DNA of 64,000 nucleotides from NCBI RefSeq assembly GCF_964340395.1, contig NC_135563.1:17974651-18038650 (forward strand), given 5' to 3'. Origin of the DNA: Glandiceps talaboti. Taxonomy: Eukaryota > Hemichordata > Enteropneusta > Spengelidae. Under the pieces are notes generated by a model. The model ran no database searches. It saw only the letters and a list, made by a program, of their open reading frames with translations, and was not told where the DNA came from. Positions 50,946-63,320 of this stretch are shown here, in pieces. The stretch's first letter is position 1; each line of letters starts with the position of its first letter. The position numbers and the translations under genes are program-made.

Positions 50946-51070
50946 ATGGCTGCCTGGTATGAGAACTGTGGGAACGTGCGAGGTGTTTTGTTAGATATTT
51001 CTGGCGTTCTCTATGACAGTGGTGATGGTGATGGAATTCCTATTGCAGGTTCTATCGATGCTGTCAAAAG
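50946..51070 (+). CDS. LHPP: LHPP exon 1
   Basis: 125 nt, phase 2 out. ATG in context ACCATGG. Begins MAAWYENCGNVRGVLLDISG with nucleophile Asp17. The donor AAAG/GTTTGG is weak, but the human intron position and downstream frame agree. Confidence 0.93.
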
Positions 51071-54000
51071 GTTTGGTTAAATGCCTATGTCCGACATCTT
51101 GCTTTGCTTTGGGGTTATCAAAAAAGTAACATGATCAGGATGACACTTCCGGGTAGACGGACTTCACCATTTTTTGTGAATATCAGTAGACACACAATCA
51201 TGTGACTTATAATTCTGCACACGCCTTACCTGGGTGTACAAAAACAAAATCATTATTTTGACCATAAAAGAAAAGGCGTTTACGATCCGTTAGCTAGCAT
51301 GTCCATGGATGGCCACAGGTGCTCGTGAAGTTGCTTAATATAATAAGCGAACTTCGATTGTAAGACACGCCCTCATGGGGGGGGGGGGGGGGGGAGCTGT
51401 GATTTTTTTTTGTATGTGTATACTACAGAAGCAGTTGTTTATTTGTACATTTGTAATTTTTGCGGCTTCACTGCAACACTATACACTTCATCTACCTACC
51501 ATATATATAAAATAATCGAAACTAACCAAAAACTCCTTATCCCTGAAATGTGGGTTTTCACTTCCTGAACGTATGTGATATTTTGAAACTATGCCTTAGT
51601 TATTTTAATGCCAAACTTCAGTCATATGAACATACACAATAAGTGTAATACACCCATTACACATTGTAATGTAGTTGTGGGTGTGGCTTTTTTTTTACAT
51701 TTTATGTGTGGTGTATTTATATTGTATAAAAGTATATATCTATTGATAAGTCCACATAGGATCCATTCATAAAACAATTGTACCATATACCACGCTGTGA
51801 AGTAAACGGCTAAACTATTTCACATTCTGTATCATAACTTACGTTTATATTGTTTGAATTATTATCAATATTCAACTAGTTTTGTAATAATCAGTTTTGT
51901 AAATTCCCTGCTCACATTTAATCCACAGATTGAAAGCTTCTGACTTGCAGGTCAGATTTTGTACCAATGAAACCCAAGTTACAAGAGAGATATTAGTAAC
52001 AAACCTACGTAAGCTTGGCTTTGACATTGAACGTAAAGAAGTCTTTGCTCCAGCACCAGCTGTGTGTCATGTGATGAAAGAAAGAGGGCTAAGACCTCAC
52101 CTATTGGTCCACCCAGGTAAGGGTTATGAAGTACATGTCTCCAATTTATTGGACAGTATTTCTACTGAATCTACAATTTCATCCTATTGATAATTTCCAT
52201 CTTCACACAATGAGCTTTGTATAATTTTCAATACTGTCATAAATAAATATTTTTACATATTAGCACCAGTGATTACTTGCAGCAGTGTGTGCACATATTT
52301 GTGGTATTTTGCACTGCAGTTCAATACTGAAAACATTGATTATTGCATAACTTTATGCAAATGAGGGCATGACCATTCATTGTACATAAAGTCACACAGT
52401 GTATTGAAATTTGTTGTTTCACATATGTAATAAAAACAACCCTGTGCTGTATGAGTTCCATGCAATGTTGGTACTCGCGGATATTTCGTCGCATCAGTGC
52501 AGTAAGGTCATATCTGCTTCTATGCAATTGTGTAGGCAGATACGACCTCTTAACTGCATTGACGCGACAATTTGTACTCACGATTGCAGTGTTTTCTACT
52601 GCACTTTCATTAGCATAGTGAGTGAAAGTACGGGCACAAAGAACGCTGCAAACACTCATGCAAATACCCCAGGTATGCCACACTTGCACTTGTGTGTCAT
52701 ACCATGGAAGTATAACTTCCATGGTCATATGATGTTTATAAAGGTGTTAATAAAAGTATCCTTAACTGTGTTGTTATTTGTACAGCTTCCCTGCCAGAAT
52801 ATGAAGGTGTTGATAAAAGTAACCCTAACTGTGTTGTTGTTGGTGATGCTGGTAAGGGCTTATCCTATGATAACCTAAACACAGCATTTCGAGTATTAAT
52901 GAGTTTAGAAAACCCAATACTGATAGCATTAGGTAGAGGGTAAGTGACTGCTACATAGACATCTTTCTTCATCATGTTTATCCTGTTAATATCTAAGTGC
53001 CTCTGCAGGTCCCATGAACTTACAGTACTGGCAATAAGGGTGTATAATTTCTCTATAAAGGCAACAAATGTCAGCACTTACGTAAACAAAGAAAGCACTA
53101 ATGTTGAAATTATTCTTGTTGAATGCTTGCAAGTAAGTTTATTATGTCTTTTATGTTAAAAGGATGTATATGTCTGACTCACATATGCATGATTTGGCTC
53201 CCACACACATTTACCTAAAAAAGCCAGTAAGCACTGACACTCACTCACACCTCATACTTGCTTCTGTGTATACATATTCCTTTACTTACAGGAACTTAGT
53301 CCATGTTGTGTACAAAAAAATCACTTGGATCAAACACCTGTTCATTAAGACATTTTGCATGAGATCACTAAGTTAGTGAATACATCCCATCCCAAGTTTC
53401 AACTACCACGTTGCATGCATGATATTTATAATTATAGTAAATGGACTTTTTTCAGGAGATACTACAAGGAAACTGATGGCTTGAAACTTGATGTTGGTGC
53501 CTACATGAAAGCATTAGAAGTAAGAACATTATACCATAGATGTATATTTAGTACAAACTTTTGTCATATTCGGTAAGAAAACTCACACTGATGGGTGGAT
53601 GAATGGATGGTCAGATGAACGGATGGATTAATATCAGTTTTATCACATATTAACATGGAAGGCAAATAGATATACAGAGAATGATCCTGTATGTACAAAG
53701 TATAGAAATACCACTGTGACAATATGATGAACAGTTTTACATCAGGTCCATTTCTGTCTATGTATTTTGACTAAGTCACTTCTTTATATATTTGACAGTA
53801 TGCATGTGACTGTCAAGCTGAAGTTGTTGGAAAACCAGCCAAGGCATTCTTTATGTCAGCAGTCAATGATATGGATATAACTCCACAAACTGTGAGTATT
53901 TACACCTGTGACAAGCCTTCCATTGAAGACATATTATCCCTGACTTTTATGTTTTATGGCAAAGTTATTGCGCAAATTTGAATGGTATCTCTATAGATAC

Positions 54001-55753
54001 AAAAATATAACCTTTGGGTTATAGACAATTGAATGGAGGTCAAGGTCATGAAATTAAGTGACATGCGCATATATACCTCATATAGTAAAACACCAAGGCA
54101 TGATTAAAATATCACTTGAAATGTTTGATTCAAAAGCTATGAAGATAACTTTGACTTTCAAAGTCAAAGGTCAGGGTCTTAAAAAAAGCTCATATATGAT
54201 ATGAGTGTAGGCACTTGAATGGAGTCACTACATATTATACCTCCAAAGCTATGATGCATATTGTGAAATGTAACAGTAAATATGGCTGCCATTCGGCCAT
54301 ATTTGATTCGGTCATAAAACAAAGTGACATGCATATGTATTACATAGTATGTTACCTTTGTACCAGGTTTGGTTGAAATCAGTTGGTGCATGTCAGAGAT
54401 TTGAGGTTGAACACATGCATTGGATAGACACACAGACGGAACCCAATCTATAAGTCCCCTCAGCGCTTTGCCCATTGGGGATTTTAAAATCACTGGTGCA
54501 TTTGCTTGCTTGTGCTAAGAGACATGATTTATGCAAAGACATACAATGTAATTAGTGATGGTAACTTATCGAAGTATAACGATAAACACCACAGGAACCT
54601 GGATTCTAAAACATAGGACATGTTATAACATTGAGTACGATTGTTACTGTTACATTATAACTTCCACAGATGTAAACAAACTGATAAAGCAGCTAGCATG
54701 TGAACCAACATCATTTACTGTTGTTTTTACCTAATTTTGTCTTTGTGTGAATTCTTTCCTTGGCTCACTTCATTCATGCAGACAAATGCACACGTTTTCT
54801 TGTGGGTTGTATCACATTGTTCGATAATGTCTAAAGAAGGAGAGCGCTTTCAAAGCTGGCCATGTCTCAAAAAATCAATTGCACTCAGAGAGTGTCAAAA
54901 GTCAAAAAAATTTGTAGAAAATTTTTCAACCAATAAATTTTCTGTTATCCTCTTATCCCCAGGCTATAATGGTTGGAGATGACATTGTCAATGATGTAGG
55001 TGGTGCTCAGAAATGTGGACTTAGAGGATTACAAGTCCGAACAGGGAAATTTAGGTGAGTTTTTTTCTCAAACAAATAACAGTAATGAAATACTGGGTGT
55101 CAAATTTACTATTTCATGAACCTGCAACTCTATAGCACTGATTCAGATATAGTCTTTTCAAATTGGACAATACCCACCATCTTGAATGATGCATTTTGGG
55201 TAATACAAGATCAATCCTTCGATAAACATGAATAAGGCTTCAGTGTATACATAAACAATACGGTCTGCAGCTAATGAGTACAACAAATGTCTTGTATCTT
55301 TGACCAGATTTTCACCTCAGTGGAGGTTTTCAAAAAATGGAATTCAAATCAACCTGTCACACTTTTTGTAACTTCAAAAAATCTAGTCACCCCAGATTAG
55401 ATACTTTATCATTCTCATCGCCAGTGTAAAGTCTTTTTTATGTGGATGCGTATATGATTGTGTGAGTGGGTTGATAGAGATAGACACAGCAGACAGTGTT
55501 TGATATTTGAATGCTTACTACGGTATGAATACTTTATTCACTGCCATATATGCATCAGAGTCTACAAATAAGTATTTTAATTCCCAAAACTTGTCAGATC
55601 TTGGACAAAAAAAGTTTCAATGTGACCAACTTTAATATGTTTTACCTTTCCTGTAGGCCATCTGATGAGAATCATCCTGATGTGAAACCTGATGGTTTTG
55701 TGGACAACTTAGCACAAGCTGTAGATCTTTTATTAACAAACAGAAGTAAATAA
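50946..55753 (+). CDS. LHPP: LHPP: phospholysine/phosphohistidine (inorganic pyro)phosphate phosphatase, 7 exons
   Basis: Seen: exons 50946-51070, 51929-52116, 52786-52939, 53456-53519, 53799-53891, 54963-55054 and 55657-55753 join in phase to 813 nt, 270 aa, equal to human LHPP. HAD motif I is LLDISGVLYDSG, with Asp17 as nucleophile and Ser19 at the +2 position typical of LHPP. Motif II lies in RFCTNETQ (Thr). The motif III lysine is in EVVGKPAK. Motif IV is MVGDDIVNDVGGAQ. The cap region carries GRGRYYKETDGLKLDVGAYM, nearly as in human. Known: LHPP is a cytosolic Mg-dependent HAD hydrolase that acts on phosphohistidine, phospholysine and pyrophosphate. It lies downstream of TACC on the same strand with about 2.8 kb between coding regions, each probably with its own promoter. 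HDHD2 is the nearest alternative, but length and motifs favour LHPP. Confidence 0.96.
51377..51394 (+). repeat. 18-base G tract in LHPP intron 1
   Basis: Uninterrupted G run followed by AGCTG, about 300 bp after the weak exon 1 donor. Confidence 0.95.
51929..52116 (+). CDS. LHPP: LHPP exon 2
   Basis: 188 nt, phase 2 to 1. Encodes LQVRFCTNETQVTREILVTN and RGLRPHLLVHP, matching human VRFCTNESQ and RGLRPYLLIH. Confidence 0.95.
52262..52730. repeat. Interspersed repeat, copy 2, enclosing a hairpin element
   Basis: Shares GCACCAGTGATTACTTGCA and GCAAATACCCCA with 17794-18130. Contains hairpin element copy 3. Near its end is the palindrome ACCATGGAAGT / ACTTCCATGGT. In LHPP intron 2. Confidence 0.5.
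52488..52568. mobile_element. Short hairpin element, copy 3
   Basis: GTCGCATCAGTGCAGTAAGG on the left and GTCGCGTCAATGCAGTTAAG read from the right, loop near GCAATTG. The most complete copy, with GTCGC at both ends. Confidence 0.82.
52741..52842 (+). repeat. 63-bp-offset duplication across the LHPP exon 3 acceptor
   Basis: AAGGTGTTAATAAAAGTATC at 52741 and AAGGTGTTGATAAAAGTAAC at 52804. Both continue into AACTGTGTTGTT. Copy 1 is intronic, copy 2 coding. The 63 bp offset keeps frame. Confidence 0.88.
52786..52939 (+). CDS. LHPP: LHPP exon 3
   Basis: 154 nt, phase 1 to 2. Encodes SNPNCVVVGDAGKGLSYDNL, then PILIALGRG. The intron just upstream holds a decayed duplicate of its first codons. Confidence 0.95.
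53456..53519 (+). CDS. LHPP: LHPP exon 4
   Basis: 64 nt, phase 2 to 0. Encodes RYYKETDGLKLDVGAYMKAL, nearly the human sequence. Confidence 0.96.
53799..53891 (+). CDS. LHPP: LHPP exon 5
   Basis: 93 nt, phase 0 to 0. Encodes ACDCQAEVVGKPAKAFF with the conserved HAD lysine. Confidence 0.95.
53960..54490. repeat. Interspersed repeat of unknown class
   Basis: Contains ACCAGGTTTGGTTGAAATCA, GATAGACACACAGACGGA and CCCAATCTATAAGTCCCC-type phrases, and TTGACTTTCAAAGTCAA. Similar phrasing (a CAGACAGACA tail after a 'fails to select' AT-rich body) occurs near 12200-12290 and 57080-57235. Low confidence in limits. Confidence 0.35.
54963..55054 (+). CDS. LHPP: LHPP exon 6
   Basis: 92 nt, phase 0 to 2. 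Encodes AIMVGDDIVNDVGGAQKCGL, the metal-binding HAD motif IV. Confidence 0.96.
55657..55753 (+). CDS. LHPP: LHPP exon 7 (terminal)
   Basis: 97 nt from phase 2, ending in TAA. Encodes PSDENHPDVKPDGFVDNLAQ and AVDLLLTNRSK. Confidence 0.96.
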
Positions 55754-57289
55754 TCCACCACAGAAAATGATCTGCATTTTTATAAAACTGGTGACTAATA
55801 TCTAAAGTGCCTTTTGTGTACAAATGAATGAACGATAAGGAAGTTAAAAACACAACTCATGTGACGTTTGCTGTCTGGAAGGAATCAGCTGATGTGATCA
55901 GCAGTACTACATACAGTTGTGTGTCTGAAGGCACAAGACCAGCCAATGAGGATATCTTTCTGATTTCTTCTTTGTAACTTTTTGGCATCGATCACTGAAA
56001 CACACACAAACATTATTTTAATTGTTATGAATCAGAGAATTTGTATTTGTAACTTGTGTTTTATTGACTGTGTGTCGTTTTTGGCCAAGCCATTTTCATT
56101 TGTCACAGACATACATACCTGTATTGAATACAGTGTGAATCTTAAACTATCAGTGAATGTATTGTTGACGACCATGCCACAAGAAGTGTTTGCAATTAAA
56201 AATGCCCGGTCTCCATGGACTTAAAACTCAAAGAACAAATACATGTATCAATCATACACCATGAACAGTATCGCATCACCTGTGGGTAAACATACTTTTG
56301 TATTTTTATACATGATAAATAAAAAGAGATGGATTTCTGGGTCTGTACCCAAAATCAGCACCCTCAACGGCAGTCAAGATTTCAACGTTTCTGTACTGCT
56401 TATGTATAATATGAACGACTGTTTAGCTTGTATGGTGTCTATTAAATTATTGGTATTTTAACAATTTGCAGTGAATATATTGTAGTTGTCTGATGTATTC
56501 AGCAAGTGACATTTTAAATTTACTGGCATTTGAAAGATGAAATTTCACCTATAGCTGCATTTGACAAACAAATGTTGAAGCCCACTTGCATATTGACTAT
56601 TTTCATGATAATGGAGATTCATTTTATTTGCATTATTATGAATTGTCAGTCAACGAAATGATGCTTATTTTTATTCAACAGATAAACATGGAATTTGTCA
56701 CAGTGAATTAAAGTTCGATGCATGTCATTTCACTTTGCTCCTAAGTTTTATGTTTTAGGAGCATTTTGCTCTTAAGTTTTAAATTTTTTAAGAGCATTTT
56801 GCTCCCAAAATTAAAAATTCAGGAGCATATTGATCCTTCAAAAATCATACTCCCTTAACTTCCTCGGCTGCAAGCTTTACATGTAAACTTGCTGCTACAC
56901 TGCCTACAGATAATATTGATCACTAATAAACAGATATTGTCTTTTTTTAAAGTAATTGACCAATTTTTAGTGACTGTGTTTTTGGTTATTTGATGCAAAA
57001 AATACCCCAGTTGCAGCTAGTGCAGGTTTAAGATATAGCCTAATTGCTAACCCATCAGTCAAATGATTAATTAATGTTCATTGGATGTTTACCAAAATCT
57101 AACCAGTTCTTGCCATTAGCATATGGAAAATGTGTAGCAAGTTTCATTAGAATTGATGCAGTAGTTTTTGAGATATCGTGTCCACAGACAGACAGACAGA
57201 CACAAAAGTATAACATAAGCTCCCTTTACAAGAGGTAAAAACTGAAAATAAAGTCATTATGGCACAAAATAGAGAACCAAGTCACAGAA
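55754..57289. other. LHPP 3' UTR and tail-to-tail intergenic region
   Basis: Candidate LHPP poly(A) signals: AATAAA 56318-56323 and ATTAAA 56441-56446. Holds the triple hairpin at 56737-56826 and a repeat ending in CAGA tetranucleotides near 57185-57205. No gene seen. Confidence 0.55.
56737..56826. repeat. Three tandem short hairpins with changing stems
   Basis: Stem pairs GCTCCTAA/TTAGGAGC (56737-56762), GCTCTTAA/TTAAGAGC (56768-56795) and GCTCCCAA/TCAGGAGC-like (56801-56826). Each is separated from the next by ATTTT. Confidence 0.85.
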
Positions 57290-60200
57290 ATGCTTTTAAA
57301 AATAGTGTCCTTTATTCATTTCTGTTGAAATGACCAATGTCATGACCTATGACCTAGCCTTGACCTAACAAACCTACCAGATTGAAATGAACATACCAAT
57401 GGCACTTATACATGTCATGAATCATTGGAGAAACTCAGTATAATAAGTATACAGTTCTAAAAATTAACCAATCATATATTAAAAATCAATAACAGTCATC
57501 AATCAGAGATATCCAAAATTACATAATTTGTGGAAAATTTCACAAACCCCAAATAATGGTTTCAAACACTCATCACTTGTTTCTATGGCAACACACAAAA
57601 TCCATTCTTGTAGTCAAAAGAACGTGATGGATCTCAAGCCATATCAAAGCAAACTATTAATTTTCTGCCATTTACCAAATTATCCTTTCAATCTTTCTAC
57701 TTTTCTTTTTAATTCCCAAAGAAAATTAGTGAAGACAAGCGATGAAAACAAACAATGGGTCCTTTTACACATGACTACTGGTTGGCTTTTTGCATCTGAT
57801 CAGTTGAACACTGCCCTCGCAGGAGATGCTTTTTTTTAATATGCAACTCACTTTACACGACTGTCTGCTTATTTTTCATCATAAATGCTCACTTTAACAT
57901 CCATAATAGTTACACACAATTTGTAAAATCACAAAATGCATTTTTTTTCACTAAAGCTATCAGAAATTAGTAAAGCATCGAGTTTGTTATATCATGACAT
58001 GATGAACTTGTATCATTCTATAAACCAGTAATCTCTTGAGCCCATGATTATGTATTATCACAGAAGAAAAAGGAAAGACTTCATTTTTTTAAAATCTTAT
58101 ATCATGAAGGTATTTAAAGTCATAGTAAATTTATTCCCTGATGTTTCTTTTTTTTTAGGGAACTGCCAGTTATGTGCTGAAAACAACAAATATTACCCTT
58201 GTTACCAAAAATTCCATTGTAGTGCTGTTGTAAACTGCTAGAGATTTTCTGTTGGAAGCTTTAAGTCATTGTAAAAGCAGTACAAATGCAAACTTCACAG
58301 GGGATTTTATTTTCTAAGGCAGGTTTCATTGCTATTGTGTTGGCAGTTAACTGGGTTCAATTCTTTGAACATCTACATTCATCATTCTGTACTAAATTAC
58401 AACCAGTCATTAGCTGCTACAATTACGTTTTTTTGTCCAAATAATTTGTGGTAAATGTACTATTTGTTAAAATCCTTCACTTAACACAATTGACATAGTT
58501 GAAAGAATTTAGCTGGTTCTTTTCAACAGTAACCTATCTTGCCTTCTCAGAATATATGCTATGAAATATATATATCTTTATCCCTTGTATTCAATTTTAA
58601 TTTTTTGCATGTCATTATGAAACTTTAGATATCTGGAGAACTATGGGCACTCATTGGTTGCAATGGACAAATATGCAAAATCATACTGTATTGACCAATC
58701 ACATGCAACAAACCTGAACAACCAATGGCATGAACTCTTACATTTTTGAAGAGTTTAGCTATTTTTGTTGCTAAGCAACACATGACTGGCACCTCACCAG
58801 ATAGTAGTTAACCAGCTCTATCGGGTATATGTGACAACTAATACAATATAGAAATTCTGATTAGTTTTTTGCACACTAAACTTTTACAGGCACATTTAAA
58901 CTGTAATTTTCAAACAATCTTCTATGTCTGCAGGTTTAATACTTTGAGTGATCAAGTCAATAGTAATATGCAACATTTGGGTTCAAAGTAAAAATTTAAG
59001 TCCTATGAGCTGGTTTTATTTTATTATCCATGAGGGAATTGAAGGTCCTAACCTCTCTACATTCTGCTATCCTAAATATATTGAGTACATTAATTATTGT
59101 GAATTCAAAAACTAACACAATATTCTGCTCTTTGTATCCACAACCATTTGTCTCCTGACTCCCATGCCCATCATTCCTACCCCTGAATACAATTATAATA
59201 ATCACAACCACCTTTCACTGTAGTGGAGCGATTAAACAATTGGATTGTACCATTGTAGAAGGTAGGGGTGTCAGTGTAATGAGAAGGAGCATGAGTCAAA
59301 GGATCATGGATAGTATGAAAACAGTCATAAAATTTTGACCTCAAGCAGTTGTTTTGCTGTAAAACCCTTTACACTTTTCTCTCGTCAAGTAACAAAAACT
59401 TAATACTAGCAGCAAATAATCTGGCCCTGATCACAAAGACATACATGTTCATTATTTCTCTATATATCCAAATATCTATCTGCAGGTAGGTGGACAATTT
59501 GAAATTTCTCAATTTTGTTTTTCACTTGAATTCAAATACTGCTTTTCAAAATTACATCACATGATTTGTCATATTTTGATCAATTTTATTCAAATTTTGT
59601 ATTTGCATGGTTGTAAGACGCGAGTCTGGAAAATATTCAAATCTTGGAAATGATTGTTTATATCTTGTTTACATAACCACTATGGTGCAACACAAGACTC
59701 TCAAAGTTAGTTTTTTAAAAGAAGATCACACAACTGTTGTCAGTTTTTTTCCTAACAAAGAATCTATACCAGTGTAATTCACTGTCAGATCTGCTGTATT
59801 TATAGTGAATGAGGCTCAGTTTTGCATTCCAGACAAGAATGCTACACAAGAGGTGGCCTAGATGTTTGTATGATAAGATGCACTAGATTCACTATTCTCG
59901 GATCACCAAACCGTGAGCACGTAGCTTGGCAAAGCAGGCCAGAATAGACTCACTTAAAACACAAACTTTACAGTAAAAAAGTTATGAAATCCAAGGTCTC
60001 AAGCGTCAATACACTCTAAACATTATTGTTACTGTGAAAAAGTTGTGAATTCCAAAAGTGTGATAATCAGCTCTTCCCAAGAAATTGACTAAAACAACCT
60101 ATGTTTACGAACCTCACTTTATTTTAACTACTAGGGTCTCTACACATTATGGAAGTCAATGTCAAAATCAAACTTAATATCAGACTGTAGTATATCAAGC

Positions 60201-62663
60201 ACTGCAATTCCCATCAGACGAAAACTTCACACTGGCCTTGCTAACATTTCAGTGTATTTGTATTGTTTGTTTGTTTGTTGTTTGTTTGATTTAAATCTAT
60301 TTGTAGCTTTATCTTCCAAGTAGGTTATGAGGACACCATGTATTTGCATGCTCATTGTCAACAATTCCAATACAGTGTTTTGCCAAGGGCTGTGTATAAA
60401 ATGTGTGCAAGTTTTTAAGTTCTCCATCAACATTGTGATGTAACATACATAAAGGAAACTATGCAAATTTACCATGATATATAAAATTTCAAATTTATCA
60501 TGTTTTCATTATCTTCCTTTACAAGTTACAATTAAACAAATAAATTGCTACTGTGTGACAGCCATCTCTTTCATGTTACAGGATTTCAACACACATCAAC
60601 CACACTTTTGATTTGGATGAACCGTCATTCTGACAACCCCCATGCCTTTGTAGTGGTATCACCCACTCTATTAAAAGTGAATGGGAATGAACCAAACGAT
60701 AACATTAATGGGGGTGAATTATAAAATTTAACCCTTTAAAGCCTGGCATCCTATATATATATATAGGGTATAATTAACAGAAACTTTAACAGAAAAGTTA
60801 CTTGAGGGTTACAATTATGTTACATTTTAAGGTCTTAAAATGGAAGAATTGGTGAAACACAGCAAACTCATGCACGTAACTTTATCATGTACCCAAGACA
60901 TACTGCAAATTTTCATTCACATCAACAATGCTGGAAACGTACGAAAAATGAAACTTGCTGTCTTAGATTAAAATGTAAGTCTTAAAAATCATCAATATTT
61001 ACTGTTAAGTATCGTGAAAAAAATGAAAATAAAAGATGCCATTATAAATGATACATACACTGTTCCAAGTTAGTAAATAGTTCTGTGCATTCACCAAACA
61101 CTGCACTGTTCAAGTTAAACTGTGCACTACTAAATTTCAAACCTGGAACAAGTGGCCAGATTTGAATCATAAATGTATCAAATTATTTATTGATATAATA
61201 TCAAATAAAAGACTAGTGCTACTTTGGAAAAAAAAATAGTTGAATGATAATAAAAAAAAGATAACTTTTATGACTATAATCATGAAATGTTCCTCATTTG
61301 ATGTAAAGGTTGTAAAAATTCAAACACAATGATGTGATGGTTTGGTTACATGCAATATTTGAATTGTAATAGATAAACACAACGTTTTTTTTTAGCACAA
61401 GTGGTGTTTTTGTAGCAGGAATAAGTAACCCTAGTCTGTAAGGTAAGTCGTGATGGGCGCCCTCACACATCAGTCAACCTTTCATACAACAGGCCAATGA
61501 GGGCGGTGTGATTCAATGTATTTTGCAGTCTACAAGTCCCTGTGTCATTTGACCAAGGAACTATCCAAAATATTTGATAAACAAACTTTCTTCACCATTT
61601 CCATTTCATGAGTTTTTCCTTTATTGCACTTCACAGCAAAAGCATCAGGTTGCATTTTGCACTAAGGATTTCCACATTCTCAAATTTTCAATAACAACTG
61701 TGATGGCTTGAAAAAAATATATTGTGATAGTATTTTTACTATAATCATCATTCTTTTAGGATATATAAGACCACATGTTTACAAAGTTAACATGATGTGT
61801 GTCTTTCTTGAAGGATTCTATAACTGATCTTGCTACATATAAACATAGACAATTACGTTTAAAATGTCACTGCTAATTATCAAACCCTGAATTCATGGAA
61901 ATATGCAGATACAATACAATTTGGCCTAGAATAATTCAAATATTGCATGTTGTTGTGAGTTCTTTAACCACGGAAATTTGCACAGAAGATCATCAATATA
62001 TGAACATAGTGTGCTTAATATAATATAACATAATATAGAATGATATGGTCTTTGTTTACAATATATGCTATAGATTACAGTAACACTTTCAAGATATTGA
62101 CTACTAGTAATGGCTAAGTAGGCTAGCTGCACAGAATCACATTTTTCACTAAGACAGACGTGTACAAAAGCCCATTTTTCACTAAGACAAGCACACTGAA
62201 TATTGCCAAGTCGCTTGACAGGCAGTAATGGCCAAATGCAAGGGACATTTCCTGAACTATTGCATGAGCTAATGTGACTTAAAACTCAGATATGTTGGTA
62301 TTTTCCAACCTCAAGAAAAAAGATCGCGCACAAGTTGACATATTTCTCTTCTCCAAAAAGTGACATCAACTGTGCTTACATCAGGGAATCAGAAACTCAC
62401 AACACACCACCAACACATTTTCTGAATCACAAGCTATCCACATCAGAAAACAAATTCTTGATTCTAAATTTAGTATATACTACAATGTAGTCGTGTTTTA
62501 AAAAATAACTTGTGAAATACCTGAATTTCAGTTTGGGTTTTACAGAAAATGGTGGGAAATAATGAAAAAAACATGTACAATCAGGACCAGACTATTGTAA
62601 AACTTGGCATACACTTCACAAGACTGCAAGGGTTGGGGGAGGACAGATACACTGTGGAACAGC
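57290..62663 (-). other. Probable long 3' UTR of an unidentified minus-strand gene
   Basis: No coding frame of note over 5.4 kb after the stop at 62664-62666. A minus-strand AATAAA lies at 57316-57311. The extent is inferred from this signal and the lack of other genes. It could be partly intergenic. Confidence 0.4.
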
Positions 62664-62779
62664 TTATGGTTGGTCCATGGAAACAGCTCTATTCTTTGCT
62701 AGAGCATCTTTGTTCTTGGTTGGCGACCCTTCTCCCATGGATGAAGATCTGGCAAGCCGAGTCATTGGTACTGATGCAA
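62664..62779 (-). CDS. Terminal coding exon of an unidentified minus-strand gene
   Basis: Acceptor TTACAG, then 38 codons in phase with exon 63552-63603. Encodes ASVPMTRLARSSSMGEGSPT, then KNKDALAKNRAVSMDQP and TAA. The Ser-rich basic stretches RSSSMG and RAVSM look like kinase or 14-3-3 sites (inference). I do not recognise the protein. The plus-strand frame over the same bases is open but has no supporting neighbours. Confidence 0.5.
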
Positions 62780-63104
62780 CTGTAAGGAAAACAACATGGA
62801 AAAGTCAAACTAACTGAATGTATGATTAAAGGTTTGCTATAATTAATACAGTTTAGCATTCTTTAATGCTATGGTGAATTACAGTATGTAAGGTTTGCTA
62901 TGATTAATACAGTTGAACTAAATTACATAATGTGTGCCAATGCTATGATCAATTAAATAGGAATGCCACAGATGTGACACCGAGTTGTCGACAGCCTCCA
63001 TCCATACCCTTATTAATATTTCACAAAGCATCGGATTATAGTCATTCAATATTATTGTACGCACTATTTCAGAGTCTTCATGATTCCAACAAAACTTTCA
63101 TTTT

Positions 63105-63320
63105 TGACTATTTTCATAAACTTTGGGTTCTGGAGGGTCATTTCATGATTTCACATCACAAAATTTTGTTCGGTAGCCAAGAAACACCAAATTGAAACTC
63201 GTTTTTCGCCTCTATTGTTCGTTCAGTAATACACCATTGCATCATGGGTCTTAGTAGACATGAATATTCATTAGATACACACTAAATATTCATGACTATT
63301 TAGTTGAAGGAAATAAGCTT
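63105..63320. mobile_element. TTAA-type MITE, partial inverted copy
   Basis: Read on the minus strand it matches 7690-7890: AATATTTAGTGTGTATCTAA, CATGATGCAATGGTGTATTA, TTGGTGTTTCTTGGC. It lies in the intron between the two exons of the unidentified gene. Confidence 0.75.

Noticed and set aside
62549-62785. Plus-strand frame MVGNNEKNMYNQ
   Set aside because: It overlaps the minus-strand terminal exon, which has a matching in-frame partner exon. The plus frame has none.
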